DNA of 36,591 nt from Muribaculaceae bacterium (GCA_022509225.1 JAFLTM010000011.1:1-36591), one strand, 5' to 3'; positions 17,570 to 26,327 are shown, counted from the first letter of the stretch. Program-made: numbers and translations. The notes: generated by a model not told the origin, from the sequence alone.

Positions 17570-18214
17570 TCATTCATGGTTGTCGGGCATCCAACCTGCA
17601 GGATTTTCCCTCCACTCTCTTAATGTCTCCGCTTCGGCTGCACTGATATAGTTTGTTTCTTCTGCAACCTCAATCATTGTTGAGTAGTCACACAATGAAA
17701 TAAGGGTGATATTGGCTTCGTGGAATCTTTTAACAGCCATAGGAAATTTATAATTAAACAGACAAGCCATTCCAATCACTTCACATCCATAGTTCTGAAG
17801 GATTTCCACAGTTTTCAGTGAGCTCCCTCCGGTTGACACAAGGTCTTCAATCACCACAACTTTTGTGCCCGGTTTCAAATTACCCTCTATGCAGTTTTCA
17901 AGGCCATGGTCTTTTGGAGTGTCCCTGACATAAACGTATGGCAAACCCAGTGTATCTGCTACTATAGCCCCTATCGAAATAGCGGAAGTAGCCACGCCTG
18001 CTATTGCCTCAACATCTGAAAAATTCTCCAAGATAGCCCTTGAATATTCAATTTTCACAAAATTACGGATGTCAGGATACGACAAAATTCTACGGTTATC
18101 ATTATATATAGGTGAATTCCAACCGGAAGCCCATATAAACGGGTTATTAGGTTGCAGTTTTATTGCACTGATTTGCAAGAGCTTTTCTGCCAATAGCCTA
18201 TCCGTCTTCATCAT
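17570..18214 (-). CDS. pyrE: Orotate phosphoribosyltransferase
   Basis: The 214-residue enzyme converts orotate and PRPP to orotidine 5'-monophosphate in de novo pyrimidine synthesis. The PRPP-binding signature VVVIEDLVSTGGSS is intact. The N-terminal FIWASGWNSPIYNDNRRILSYP and the flexible-loop region YVRDTPKDHGLEN are diagnostic of OPRT. The length is normal for the family. Two ATGs are adjacent (MM), so the start may be 18214 or 18211. It heads a five-gene minus-strand operon, and a well-matched promoter lies about 70 bp upstream. Confidence 0.96.
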   Translation of the reverse strand: MMKTDRLLAEKLLQISAIKLQPNNPFIWASGWNSPIYNDNRRILSYPDIRNFVKIEYSRAILENFSDVEAIAGVATSAISIGAIVADTLGLPYVYVRDTPKDHGLENCIEGNLKPGTKVVVIEDLVSTGGSSLKTVEILQNYGCEVIGMACLFNYKFPMAVKRFHEANITLISLCDYSTMIEVAEETNYISAAEAETLREWRENPAGWMPDNHE

Positions 18215-18282
18215 ATTGCTTGTTTTTGGATTAAACTTGTTGACTGCATCGGTTTCCTTTTGCCGCAGTCTTCCCTGTTATG

Positions 18283-18314
18283 CAAATTTAGAATATCATT
18301 ATTAATTACACAAG
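18283..18314 (-). promoter_or_regulatory. Bacteroidetes-type promoter of the pyrE operon
   Basis: Read on the minus strand: CTTG, 20 bp, then TAAATTTG followed by C. This is a complete match to the TAnnTTTG -7 element with a TTG-type -33 at the expected distance. It predicts a leader of roughly 60 bases before pyrE. No attenuator hairpin was evident in the leader. Confidence 0.7.
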
Positions 18315-18359
18315 CGAAAAATTCAAAGTCTGGCATTTTTCAATCTATATGCCTGAAAG

Positions 18360-18391
18360 GTTGCACAATTAATTCAGATATTTTAAATTTG
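18360..18391 (+). promoter_or_regulatory. Bacteroidetes-type promoter of tRNA-Leu
   Basis: GTTG, 20 bp, then TAAATTTG followed by C, ending 26 bases before the tRNA. Both elements and the spacing fit the Bacteroidetes consensus. Together with the pyrE promoter it forms a divergent promoter region (18215-18417) in which no protein gene was seen. Confidence 0.7.
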
Positions 18392-18417
18392 CCACGGATT
18401 TATTCCTTACTCTTATT

Positions 18418-18504
18418 GTCCAGGTGGCGGAATTGGTAGACGCGCTACTTTGAGGGGGTAGTGACCGTTTGGTCGTGTGAGTTCGAGTCTCATCCTGGAC
18501 ACCA
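18418..18504 (+). tRNA. tRNA-Leu (anticodon GAG)
   Basis: The acceptor stem GTCCAGG pairs with CCTGGAC. The D-arm reads GCGGAATTGGTAGACGC. The anticodon stem CTACT/GGTAG (one T-G pair) carries loop TTGAGGG, placing GAG at 34-36. A long variable arm (TGACCGTTTGGTCGT), as in class II leucine tRNAs, is followed by the T-arm GTGAGTTCGAGTCTCAT. The discriminator A and CCA are encoded (ACCA). Confidence 0.95.
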
Positions 18505-18509
18505 GAATC

Positions 18510-18556
18510 AAAAGGGATGTGTGAATATGCATGTTTTGTCACATATCCTTTTTTTT
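18510..18556 (+). terminator. Rho-independent terminator of tRNA-Leu
   Basis: The stem AAAGGGATGTGTGA pairs with TCACATATCCTTT (one bulged G, one G-U pair) around a loop of about 14 bases, and a run of eight T residues follows. It starts a few bases after the tRNA and insulates it from the rfb operon. Confidence 0.85.
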
Positions 18557-18572
18557 ATTTAATTTATTGATG

Positions 18573-18580
18573 TATTTTTG
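18573..18580 (+). promoter_or_regulatory. Candidate -7 element for the rfb operon
   Basis: TATTTTTG fits TAnnTTTG and lies 26 bases before rfbA, just past the tRNA terminator. The position about 20 bp upstream falls in the terminator T-run and has no TTTG. A promoter is expected here because the upstream transcript is terminated, but the sequence match is only partial. Confidence 0.35.
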
Positions 18581-18606
18581 AGATTATATTTTAAAATTTC
18601 TCGAAG

Positions 18607-19512
18607 ATGAAAGGCATTGTTCTCGCAGGTGGCTCGGGTTCACGACTTTATCCGGTCACAAAAGGTGTCAGTAAACAGCTGTTGCCTATCTACGACAAAC
18701 CAATGGTTTATTATCCGATTTCCACTTTGATGATGGCCGGAATCAGAGATATCCTTGTGATTTCTACACCACAAGATCTTCCCGCCTTTAAACGCCTGCT
18801 TGGCGACGGTTCCGATTTCGGACTTAATCTCGAATATGCCGAACAACCAAAGCCCAACGGCCTGGCACAGGCCTTTGTTATAGGCAAAGATTTCATCGGT
18901 GACGATTCAGTATGTCTGGTGCTTGGAGACAATATTTTCCATGGCTCAGGCTTTTCTCATATCCTGAAAGATGCCGTGGCAAATATTGAGCAAATGAATA
19001 AAGCAACTGTTTTCGGGTATTGGGTCGACGATCCCGAAAGATATGGAGTGGCTGAATTCGACTCTAATGGTAATTGTATTTCAATTGAAGAGAAACCTCA
19101 GCATCCTAAAAGCAATTATGCTGTGGTGGGTCTCTATTTCTATCCGAATGAAGTTGTGAAAATAGCCTCAACCATAGAACCATCGGCACGTGGGGAATAC
19201 GAAATCACGACAGTGAATCAGGAATTCCTGAAAAAAGGCAGGCTTATGGTGACCACTCTCCCCAGAGGTTTTGCATGGCTTGACACGGGAACTCATGATT
19301 CGCTTGCAGAAGCTTCAATCTATGTAGAAGTTCTGGAAAAAAGACAGGGGCTTAAGATCGCTTGCCTTGAAGGAATCGCCTACCGACAAGGTTGGATATC
19401 GCGTGAAAAAATAATGGAAGTGGCGAAACCTATGCTTCATAATCAATACGGTAAATATCTTATGAAAGTGGTTGAGGAAGTCGACCGCACATCTTCTCCA
19501 AATCTTGACTAA
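18607..19512 (+). CDS. rfbA: Glucose-1-phosphate thymidylyltransferase
   Basis: The 301-residue enzyme catalyses dTTP plus glucose-1-phosphate to dTDP-glucose, the first step of dTDP-L-rhamnose synthesis. The nucleotidyltransferase signature [32 protein letters not shown] is intact. Supporting motifs are [32 protein letters not shown] and [10 protein letters not shown]. Length is normal for RmlA. The TTG-free ATG start gives the standard [10 protein letters not shown]-terminus. It leads the plus-strand cluster rfbA-rfbC-rfbD-rfbB, 14 nt before rfbC. Confidence 0.97.
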   Translation: MKGIVLAGGSGSRLYPVTKGVSKQLLPIYDKPMVYYPISTLMMAGIRDILVISTPQDLPAFKRLLGDGSDFGLNLEYAEQPKPNGLAQAFVIGKDFIGDDSVCLVLGDNIFHGSGFSHILKDAVANIEQMNKATVFGYWVDDPERYGVAEFDSNGNCISIEEKPQHPKSNYAVVGLYFYPNEVVKIASTIEPSARGEYEITTVNQEFLKKGRLMVTTLPRGFAWLDTGTHDSLAEASIYVEVLEKRQGLKIACLEGIAYRQGWISREKIMEVAKPMLHNQYGKYLMKVVEEVDRTSSPNLD

Positions 19513-19526
19513 GACATATTTTAGCT

Positions 19527-20078
19527 ATGCATGTTATTAAAACTGAAATAGAAGGTGTTTTTATTCTTGAACCGTCAGTGTTCAAAGATGCAAGGGGTTA
19601 TTTTTTCGAGTCTTTCTCAAAAAAACAGTTTGACAGAGAGGTTATGCCTGTGAATTTTGTTCAGGATAATGAATCAAAGTCAACTAAAGGGGTGTTGAGA
19701 GGGCTGCATTTCCAAAAGCCCCCCTATTCTCAGGCCAAACTCGTGAGATGTGTCGTAGGCAGTGTGCTGGATGTTGCCGTTGACCTCAGGAAAGGCTCTC
19801 CGACGTTCGGCAAATATGTTGCCGTGGAACTCTCCGGCGACAATCATCGTGAATTCTTTATACCCAAAGGTTTTGCCCATGGGTTTGAAGTGTTGAGTGA
19901 TGTTGCTGTCTTTCAGTATAAATGTGATGAATACTATCATCCTGAGTCAGAAGGTGGGCTTGATCCCTTTGATCCGGCACTATCAATATCATGGAGGATC
20001 TCTTCAGAAAAAGCCATTGTGTCTGAAAAAGATAAGACCCATCCACTCCTGAAAGATTTTGTTACTCCTTTTGAATGA
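19527..20078 (+). CDS. rfbC: dTDP-4-dehydrorhamnose 3,5-epimerase
   Basis: The 183-residue cupin-fold enzyme epimerises C3 and C5 of dTDP-4-keto-6-deoxyglucose. Family motifs are FFESFSKKQF, FVQDNESKSTKGVLRGLHFQ (catalytic His61), DVAVDLRKGSPTFGKYVAVELS and FIPKGFAHGFEVLSD. The length matches RmlC. Its stop codon overlaps the rfbD start by 4 nt (ATGA), indicating translational coupling. Confidence 0.97.
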   Translation: MHVIKTEIEGVFILEPSVFKDARGYFFESFSKKQFDREVMPVNFVQDNESKSTKGVLRGLHFQKPPYSQAKLVRCVVGSVLDVAVDLRKGSPTFGKYVAVELSGDNHREFFIPKGFAHGFEVLSDVAVFQYKCDEYYHPESEGGLDPFDPALSISWRISSEKAIVSEKDKTHPLLKDFVTPFE

Positions 20079-20968
20079 AGACAGTGATGGATAAACAATC
20101 GTTAAATATATTGGTTACCGGAGCTTACGGGCAATTGGGTAATAGTGTGAAAAGGGCAGCCCAAAAATCGACAGACCGATATTTCTTTACGGATGTTGAT
20201 TCACTCGACATAACAGATCATGCCGCAGTGAATGATTTTGTGGTCAAAAATAATATCGATGTCATTGTGAACTGCGCTGCTTATACTAATGTTGATGCAG
20301 CTGAAGACAACTATGAGGTTGCCGAACTTTTGAACGGGAGAGCTCCCGGAATATTGGCTGAGATCATGAAACAAAACAATGGCACCTTGATTCACATCTC
20401 AACTGATTATGTTTTTGGCGGTGACCTTGTGAACACTCCGGTTGATGAAAATTGCCCAACAAATCCCACTGGGGTGTATGGTTTGACAAAACTGCATGGT
20501 GAAAATGAAATTAAAGATTCGGGAGCCTCAGCTATAATTATTCGCACTTCATGGCTCTATTCTGAATTCGGTGCCAATTTCGTGAAAAAAATTATTTCTC
20601 TCCTTCAAGCCCGCGATTCAATAAAAGTGGTGTTCGACCAATGTGGAACCCCAACCTACGCCGGAGATCTTGCGGAGACTATTGTGACAGTGATATCAAA
20701 TAGGAAACTCAAAGGATTTGAGGGGATCTATCATTTTTCAAATGAAGGAGTATGTTCATGGTTTGATTTTGCTTCAGCCATCTGCAATTTGTCAGAATTT
20801 AAAGACAAAGAGATTTTACCTTGTCATTCAAATGAATTCCCTTCAAAAGTGACACGGCCACCCTATTCAGTGATGGACAAGACAAAAATTAAAGAAACTT
20901 TTAATGTGAAAATTCCTCACTGGCATGATTCCCTGAGAGTTTGCATGCGTAACATGGCATCTGAATAA
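20075..20968 (+). CDS. rfbD: dTDP-4-dehydrorhamnose reductase
   Basis: The 297-residue short-chain dehydrogenase/reductase makes dTDP-L-rhamnose, the last step of the pathway. The nucleotide-binding loop is LVTGAYGQLG. HISTDYVFGG and YGLTKLHGE supply the Ser/Thr-Tyr-Lys catalytic set. The C-terminal PSKVTRPPYSVMDKTKIKE is typical of RmlD. The annotated ATG overlaps the rfbC stop. A second in-frame ATG (20087, MDKQ) would also keep the full Rossmann fold. Confidence 0.95.
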   Translation: MKTVMDKQSLNILVTGAYGQLGNSVKRAAQKSTDRYFFTDVDSLDITDHAAVNDFVVKNNIDVIVNCAAYTNVDAAEDNYEVAELLNGRAPGILAEIMKQNNGTLIHISTDYVFGGDLVNTPVDENCPTNPTGVYGLTKLHGENEIKDSGASAIIIRTSWLYSEFGANFVKKIISLLQARDSIKVVFDQCGTPTYAGDLAETIVTVISNRKLKGFEGIYHFSNEGVCSWFDFASAICNLSEFKDKEILPCHSNEFPSKVTRPPYSVMDKTKIKETFNVKIPHWHDSLRVCMRNMASE

Positions 20969-21005
20969 AACTCCCCACGTAACAAGCTTTAAAAATTACA
21001 AAATT

Positions 21006-22148
21006 ATGAGTGATACCCCTAAAAATATAATGATAACAGGTGGCGCCGGTTTCATTGGATCGCATGTTGTCAGACTCTTTGTAACCAAATATCCGGAATC
21101 AACCATTGTCAATGTCGATAAACTCACCTATGCAGGTAATCTGGCTAATCTAAAAGATATTGAAAATGCATCGAATTATAAATTCTATAAGGCGGATATA
21201 GCCGATATAGATGAGATGAGAAAGATTATTAGTGAAAACAAGATTACCGGAGTGATACATCTGGCTGCTGAAAGTCATGTAGATCGTTCAATCAAAGACC
21301 CTTTCACTTTTGCAAGAACAAATGTCATGGGCACCCTCTCGCTCCTTCAGGCTGCCAAGGAGTATTGGGAATCTCTGCCGGATAAGTTTGAAAACAAGCT
21401 TTTCTATCATATTTCAACCGATGAGGTATATGGTGCGTTGGAACTGACAAATCCTGAAGGGGTAAAGGCTCCTTTCACAACAAAGGCATCGGCAAGCGAC
21501 CACACAGCTTTCGGGGTGGATTTCTTTACTGAAGAAACAAAATATAATCCACATTCCCCGTATTCTGCATCCAAAGCTTCAAGCGATCATTTCGTCAGAG
21601 CTTATCACGACACCTATGGACTCCCTACAATAGTCACGAACTGTTCAAACAATTATGGACCGTATCAATTTCCTGAAAAATTGATTCCTCTGTTTATCAA
21701 TAATATAATGCAAAACCGCCCACTTCCGGTTTATGGCAAAGGCGAGAATGTCAGAGACTGGCTATTCGTTGAAGATCATGCCCGTGCAATCGACCTTATT
21801 TTCCATAAAGGGAAACCGGGTGACACATATAATATCGGCGGATTTAACGAATGGAAAAATATTGACCTTATAAAGGTTTTGATCCGCACTGTCGACCGGC
21901 TTACAGGCAAACCGGAAGGATCCTCCGAACATCTTATCACATACGTCACCGACAGGCTCGGTCATGACATGCGTTATGCAATCGATAGCCGTAAACTCCA
22001 ATCAGAACTTGGTTGGGAGCCCAGCCTCCAATTCGAAGAAGGAATTGAAAAAACTGTGAAATGGTACCTCGACAACAAGGAATGGGTTGACAATGTCACC
22101 AGCGGTGATTACGAAAAATACTATGATAAAATGTATGGCGACCGTTAA
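21006..22148 (+). CDS. rfbB: dTDP-glucose 4,6-dehydratase
   Basis: The 380-residue extended SDR enzyme converts dTDP-glucose to dTDP-4-keto-6-deoxyglucose using bound NAD. Key motifs are ITGGAGFIGSHVV, HLAAESHVDRSI, HISTDEVYG (Thr-Asp-Glu active-site set) and YSASKASSDHFVRAY. NCSNNYGPYQFPEKLIP follows. It is slightly longer than the about 350-residue norm, with an insertion after DEVYGALELTNPEGVKAPFTTKASASDHTAFGVDFFTEET, a form I recall from Bacteroidetes. It is 37 nt after rfbD and converges on the MalY-like gene with a 6-bp gap. Confidence 0.97.
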   Translation: MSDTPKNIMITGGAGFIGSHVVRLFVTKYPESTIVNVDKLTYAGNLANLKDIENASNYKFYKADIADIDEMRKIISENKITGVIHLAAESHVDRSIKDPFTFARTNVMGTLSLLQAAKEYWESLPDKFENKLFYHISTDEVYGALELTNPEGVKAPFTTKASASDHTAFGVDFFTEETKYNPHSPYSASKASSDHFVRAYHDTYGLPTIVTNCSNNYGPYQFPEKLIPLFINNIMQNRPLPVYGKGENVRDWLFVEDHARAIDLIFHKGKPGDTYNIGGFNEWKNIDLIKVLIRTVDRLTGKPEGSSEHLITYVTDRLGHDMRYAIDSRKLQSELGWEPSLQFEEGIEKTVKWYLDNKEWVDNVTSGDYEKYYDKMYGDR

Positions 22149-22154
22149 AAGCCT

Positions 22155-23315
22155 TTAGATCGATGAGAAGAATTTTTTGATTCTTTCCAGACCCTCACAC
22201 AATCTTTTTCTTTGGCAGGCTATGTTGATTCTCATGAATCCTTCGCCTGCCTTTCCGTACATAGAGCCCGCGTTCAGCCACACTCCGGTCTCATCGATCA
22301 TTCTTTCCTCTAATATTTCTGAAGATATATTGAATTGCCGGCAATCCATCCATACCAGATAAGTTCCTTCAAGCTTGATTAACGGGATGTCAGGAAGTTC
22401 TCTTTTAAAGAAATCAACCACTGTCTGATAATTATCATATAAGTAGCCTACAAGAGCTTCAAGCCACTCCTCACCTTTTGTGTAAGCTTCGATTGTTGCA
22501 ATCACTCCGAACGGGTTAACATCGCACACTTCATTTATATTTATGGCCTTATCAATTTTTGCCCGCATTTGGTCATTCCGGCATACAATATTGGCAATTT
22601 GCAAACCTGCTATATTGAAGGCTTTTGAGGGCGAAAAACACACCACACTCTTTTCAGCGTGATCAGACAGGGATGCATAAGGAATGTATTTATATGGACG
22701 GTAAACCAATTCACAGTGTATCTCGTCACTAACCACTGTCACTCCGTTTTTTTCACAAATCTCTCCAATTCTGAGAAGCTCTTCTTCTGTCCAAACTCTA
22801 CCGGATGGATTATGAGGATTACATAAAAGCATGACCTTAGCCCCGGCATCTGAAGCTCTATTCTCTAAATCTGCAAAATCAATGTAATAAGATCCATCTC
22901 TTAATATAAGTTCATTCTCAGATACTTCACAGCCGTTATTACGTATGGAGGAAAAAAAACAATTATAGACCGGAGTTTGCACAATCACTTTATCCCCCGG
23001 ATTTGTCAGGGCTTTGATTACAGCAGAAACTGCCGGCACCACCCCGCTTGTGTATATCATTTCATCTGACCCGAAATTCCAGCCATGTCTTCTTGAAAAC
23101 CAATTCCTTACAGCATCATAATATTCCTGTGGCACCTTCGTATATCCGAAAATACCCTGTTCCACCCGTTTTTTTAACGCCTCTATTATGGGGGGAGCCG
23201 TCTTGAAATCCATATCGGCAACCCACAATGGAATCAAATCATCTTTTTCATTACTATCCCATTTATAGGAATTGGTTTTATGTCGATTGGTGGGTTCATC
23301 AAAATTGTAATACAT
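22155..23315 (-). CDS. MalY/PatB-family PLP-dependent C-S lyase/aminotransferase
   Basis: The 386-residue fold-type I PLP enzyme opens with YNFDEPTNRHKTNSYKWD and LIPLWVADMDFKTAP, hallmarks of the MalY/PatB group (cystathionine beta-lyase-like). The Schiff-base lysine is in CFSPSKAFNIAGLQ (K231). CNPHNPSGRVWTEEEL and SDEIHCELVY provide the cofactor-binding Asn and Asp. The likely reaction is beta-cleavage of cystathionine or cysteine conjugates, but members vary. The ORF track starts at 23366. The ATG at 23315 is preferred because it begins the conserved MYYNFDEP and the extension is low-complexity basic sequence. It stands alone, divergent from menB. Confidence 0.85.
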   Translation of the reverse strand: MYYNFDEPTNRHKTNSYKWDSNEKDDLIPLWVADMDFKTAPPIIEALKKRVEQGIFGYTKVPQEYYDAVRNWFSRRHGWNFGSDEMIYTSGVVPAVSAVIKALTNPGDKVIVQTPVYNCFFSSIRNNGCEVSENELILRDGSYYIDFADLENRASDAGAKVMLLCNPHNPSGRVWTEEELLRIGEICEKNGVTVVSDEIHCELVYRPYKYIPYASLSDHAEKSVVCFSPSKAFNIAGLQIANIVCRNDQMRAKIDKAININEVCDVNPFGVIATIEAYTKGEEWLEALVGYLYDNYQTVVDFFKRELPDIPLIKLEGTYLVWMDCRQFNISSEILEERMIDETGVWLNAGSMYGKAGEGFMRINIACQRKRLCEGLERIKKFFSSI

Positions 23316-23382
23316 CTTTTTTCGTCTTTTTTTGGGATATAAATTTAAGCAAAAATAATCACTCAAACTAATTTGGCTTTAT

Positions 23383-23414
23383 ATTGCAATTATCGTTTCT
23401 TAAAGTTAAGTTTG
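23383..23414 (+). promoter_or_regulatory. Bacteroidetes-type promoter of menBCE
   Basis: ATTG, 20 bp, then TAAGTTTG followed by C, ending 22 bases before the menB ATG. The -7 element is a full TAnnTTTG match and spacing is in the expected range. This predicts a short leader of about 15 bases. Confidence 0.6.
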
Positions 23415-23436
23415 CATATAACTAAATTGTTTTTTT

Positions 23437-24252
23437 ATGTTTGCTTGGAAACCTATTAAAAGTTATACTGATATACTGTTTGAAGAATTCGAGGGTATTG
23501 CAAAAATCACTATCAACAGACCCCAGGTATATAATGCCTTCCGACCCTTGACCAATATGGAAATGCTTGATGCTTTCTCAATTTGTAGGGAACGAGCAGA
23601 CATTGGTGTCGTGGTGTTAACAGGAGCAGGCGATAAAGCGTTTTGCAGCGGAGGTGATCAAAATGCCAAAGGAAGAGGCGGATATGTGGGAGATGATGGC
23701 GTGCCACGTCTGAATGTGCTGGATCTCCATAATGCAATCAGATCTATTCCGAAACCGGTTATTGCCATGGTTAACGGCTATGCAATTGGAGGCGGAAATG
23801 TTTTAAATGTGATTTGTGATTTATCGATAGCAAGCGATAACGCTCGGTTTGGACAGACAGGACCCAAGGTGGGAAGTTTCGATGCCGGATTCGGGTCATC
23901 TTATCTTGCCCGCTGCGTTGGACAGAAGAAAGCTCGCGAGATATGGTTCCTTTGCAGGCAATACACTGCAGAAGAAGCCTTGCAAATGGGAATGGTGAAC
24001 AAGGTGGTGCCTTTCGACAAACTGGAAGAGGAGGTGGTGGAATGGTGTCGCGTGATTATGAAGAGGTCGCCCCTGGCCATCAGAATGATCAAAAGAGGTT
24101 TGAATGCTGAACTTGACGGACAGCGTGGACTCATGGAATTTGCGGGAGATGCCACTCTGATGTATTATCTTATGGATGAGGCACAGGAGGGTAAAGAAGC
24201 TTTCCTTGAAAAACGAGACCCCGATTTCGACAAATTCCCCAAATTCCCATGA
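23437..24252 (+). CDS. menB: 1,4-dihydroxy-2-naphthoyl-CoA synthase
   Basis: The 271-residue crotonase-fold enzyme cyclises o-succinylbenzoyl-CoA to 1,4-dihydroxy-2-naphthoyl-CoA in menaquinone synthesis. Diagnostic segments are [45 protein letters not shown] and [21 protein letters not shown]. The last contains the active-site Asp and the MenB-specific GSFD sequence that separates it from general enoyl-CoA hydratases. [11 protein letters not shown] is the usual C-terminus. It leads a menB-menC-menE operon. menC begins one base after its stop. Confidence 0.96.
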   Translation: MFAWKPIKSYTDILFEEFEGIAKITINRPQVYNAFRPLTNMEMLDAFSICRERADIGVVVLTGAGDKAFCSGGDQNAKGRGGYVGDDGVPRLNVLDLHNAIRSIPKPVIAMVNGYAIGGGNVLNVICDLSIASDNARFGQTGPKVGSFDAGFGSSYLARCVGQKKAREIWFLCRQYTAEEALQMGMVNKVVPFDKLEEEVVEWCRVIMKRSPLAIRMIKRGLNAELDGQRGLMEFAGDATLMYYLMDEAQEGKEAFLEKRDPDFDKFPKFP

Positions 24253-24253
24253 A

Positions 24254-25312
24254 ATGAGACTGGAATTCGCACCTTATCTGCTTGATTTCAAAACACCGGG
24301 GGGAACTTCAAGAGGTATCCTCACGGAAAAACCCACTTTCTTGATTAAAATATACGATGAGAGAAATCCGGAAAAATTCGGTATAGGCGAGGCTGCCGTT
24401 TTCCCCGGTCTTTCTCCAGAAGCCGACGGAAATTATGTATGGAAACTTACTGAGCTCATGGCCAATATGGCCATAGGCAAGGAAACTGACCTGAGCCGGC
24501 ATTCCTCCATACAGTTCGGTTTGGAGCAGGCCATTCTTGACTTTTCTAATGGATGCAACGGCATATACTTCCCTGGTGATTTCACTGAAGGAAACTCTTC
24601 AATAGAAATAAACGGACTGGTGTGGATGGGTGATTTTGATGAAATGATAGAAAGAATTGAGAAAAAAATAAATGAAGGATTTCGTTGTATCAAATTAAAA
24701 ATCGGTGCTATCGACTGGGATAAAGAACTTGAAATGATAGAATTTATCCGGGGGAAATTCAATGAAACCGAGCTCATGATCAGGACTGATGCAAATGGTG
24801 GTTTTTCACCGGATAATTGCTTGGAGAAGCTATATGCGCTTGCCGAACTCGGAGTTCATTCAATAGAGCAGCCTGTAAAAGAAGGTAATCCCTCGGTTAT
24901 GGCTGAAATATGCAAGAATTCACCCCTCCCTGTAGCATTGGACGAGGAGTTGATTGGGAAAGGCTCAACAGAGGAAAGAATTGCAGTTTTAGAAGATATA
25001 ATGCCGGCTTATATCATCTTGAAACCCGCTCTTTGCGGAGGTTTTTCCGGTGCTGCCGAATGGATAGAGGAGGCTGATAAAAGAGGTATTGGATGGTGGG
25101 TCACTTCTGCATTGGAATCGAATGTGGGACTTAATGCCATAGCACAATGGACTGCGTCTGTCAGAGCAAAAGGTCCCCAAGGTCTTGGAACGGGTGCATT
25201 GTTTAACAATAATTTTGAAACCCCTCTCTTTTTGGAAAAGGATCAATTGATGTTTAAACCTGACTTGAACTTTGACTATAATCAGTTCGATAATTTAAAA
25301 TGGCACAGATAA
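24254..25312 (+). CDS. menC: o-Succinylbenzoate synthase
   Basis: The 352-residue enolase-superfamily enzyme dehydrates SHCHC to o-succinylbenzoate. The catalytic set is visible: K147-L-K149 in CIKLKIG; metal ligands D179 (RTDANGG), E205 (SIEQPV) and D230/E231 (VALDEEL); and the second base K257 (IILKPALCGG). The ORF track starts at 24176 inside menB. The ATG at 24254 was chosen because it begins the family-typical MRLEFAPYLLDFKTPGGTSRG and lies one base after the menB stop. menE follows after 3 nt. Confidence 0.94.
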   Translation: MRLEFAPYLLDFKTPGGTSRGILTEKPTFLIKIYDERNPEKFGIGEAAVFPGLSPEADGNYVWKLTELMANMAIGKETDLSRHSSIQFGLEQAILDFSNGCNGIYFPGDFTEGNSSIEINGLVWMGDFDEMIERIEKKINEGFRCIKLKIGAIDWDKELEMIEFIRGKFNETELMIRTDANGGFSPDNCLEKLYALAELGVHSIEQPVKEGNPSVMAEICKNSPLPVALDEELIGKGSTEERIAVLEDIMPAYIILKPALCGGFSGAAEWIEEADKRGIGWWVTSALESNVGLNAIAQWTASVRAKGPQGLGTGALFNNNFETPLFLEKDQLMFKPDLNFDYNQFDNLKWHR

Positions 25313-25315
25313 TAT

Positions 25316-26275
25316 ATGGATTATCCCCGGTTCTTGGATATATGGAGAAATCTTGACTCTGAAATTGAAGTATCAACTTCGGGATCCACCGGTACACCTA
25401 AAAAGATCTTTTTAGAGAAAAGGATGATGCGTGAAAGTGCCGAAAGAACCAATAACTTTTTTAATATTTCTGCTGCTTCTCATCTTCATTCTTGCATCTC
25501 ACCGGATTTTATTGGAGGCAAGATGATGGCCGTAAGGGCAGAATTGGCAGGATGCGGTTTTTCATGGGAGAATCCCTCCAACCGGCCTTTAGCTGATTTG
25601 CCTAAAAACAGAGTGCTTGATTTAGTGGCTGTAGTGCCGTCGCAAATGAATTTCATTACAGATAGTTTATCCCGTCTGCCTGACATCAAGAATATAATTG
25701 TTGGAGGTGCCCCGATTCCATCAATCTTGAAAGGTAAAATTCATGAAAGCGGAATAAATGCCTATGAAACCTACGGGATGACGGAAACAGCATCACACAT
25801 AGCGTTACGAAAGATTACATCCGACAGGATTCCTTTCGTTACTTTTGAAAATATTGGCATTGAAAAATCAGATTCCGGAACGCTTGTGATTAATTTGCCC
25901 GGACAACCTCCCGTTATAACCACTGATTTGTGTGAAATTGTTTCAGAAAGGGAATTTTTCATTATAGGCAGAAAAGACAACATTATTATCACCGGAGCAA
26001 AGAAAGTCAACCCTCTTGATATAGAAGAACGGATTAGACAATTTATACCTCAACGTTTTATTGTAACTGCATTCCCCCACAATCTATGGGGAGAACGTAT
26101 TGTCTTGATTATTGAAGGCCGGGATTTTTTCTCCTCAGACTCTCTGATGAAGCAAATCAGTGAAGTTTTGCCGGCATGGCAAAAGCCTAAAGAAATAATT
26201 TTTGTAGATAAACTTCCTGAAACTTCAAACGGGAAACTCAAACGTTCTAAAAACCCTGAAGATTATAGATCTTAG
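25316..26275 (+). CDS. menE: o-Succinylbenzoate-CoA ligase, compact form
   Basis: The 319-residue ANL-superfamily adenylating enzyme activates o-succinylbenzoate as its CoA thioester. The P-loop STSGSTGTPKKI (about 20-31), the YGMTETASH motif, FFIIGRKDNIIITGAKKVNPLDIEERI, and the catalytic lysine in SNGKLKR (K307) are all present. It is much shorter than the classical MenE of about 450-490 residues because the region before the P-loop is nearly absent. Compact MenE forms occur in Bacteroidetes, so this is unlikely to be a truncation. It is 3 nt after menC. menD and menF are not in the window. Confidence 0.88.
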   Translation: MDYPRFLDIWRNLDSEIEVSTSGSTGTPKKIFLEKRMMRESAERTNNFFNISAASHLHSCISPDFIGGKMMAVRAELAGCGFSWENPSNRPLADLPKNRVLDLVAVVPSQMNFITDSLSRLPDIKNIIVGGAPIPSILKGKIHESGINAYETYGMTETASHIALRKITSDRIPFVTFENIGIEKSDSGTLVINLPGQPPVITTDLCEIVSEREFFIIGRKDNIIITGAKKVNPLDIEERIRQFIPQRFIVTAFPHNLWGERIVLIIEGRDFFSSDSLMKQISEVLPAWQKPKEIIFVDKLPETSNGKLKRSKNPEDYRS

Positions 26276-26297
26276 ATTTAGCGATGAGCAATTCTCA

Positions 26298-26319
26298 ACA
26301 TTTTGTTAAAACAAAGTGT
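26298..26319. terminator. Possible bidirectional hairpin between menE and the small membrane protein gene
   Basis: The 10-bp inverted repeat ACATTTTGTT/AACAAAGTGT (one G-T pair) lies in the 52-bp convergent gap. There is no long T-tract on either side, so its use as a terminator is uncertain. Confidence 0.35.
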
Positions 26320-26327
26320 CTCGAATC

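Noticed and set aside
18418-18606. Mobile-element attachment site at tRNA-Leu
   Set aside because: No integrase, no direct repeat of the tRNA 3' end was noticed, and the flanks are ordinary housekeeping operons.
24176-24253. N-terminal extension of menC in the ORF track
   Set aside because: It lies inside menB in another frame. The family N-terminus starts at the ATG at 24254.
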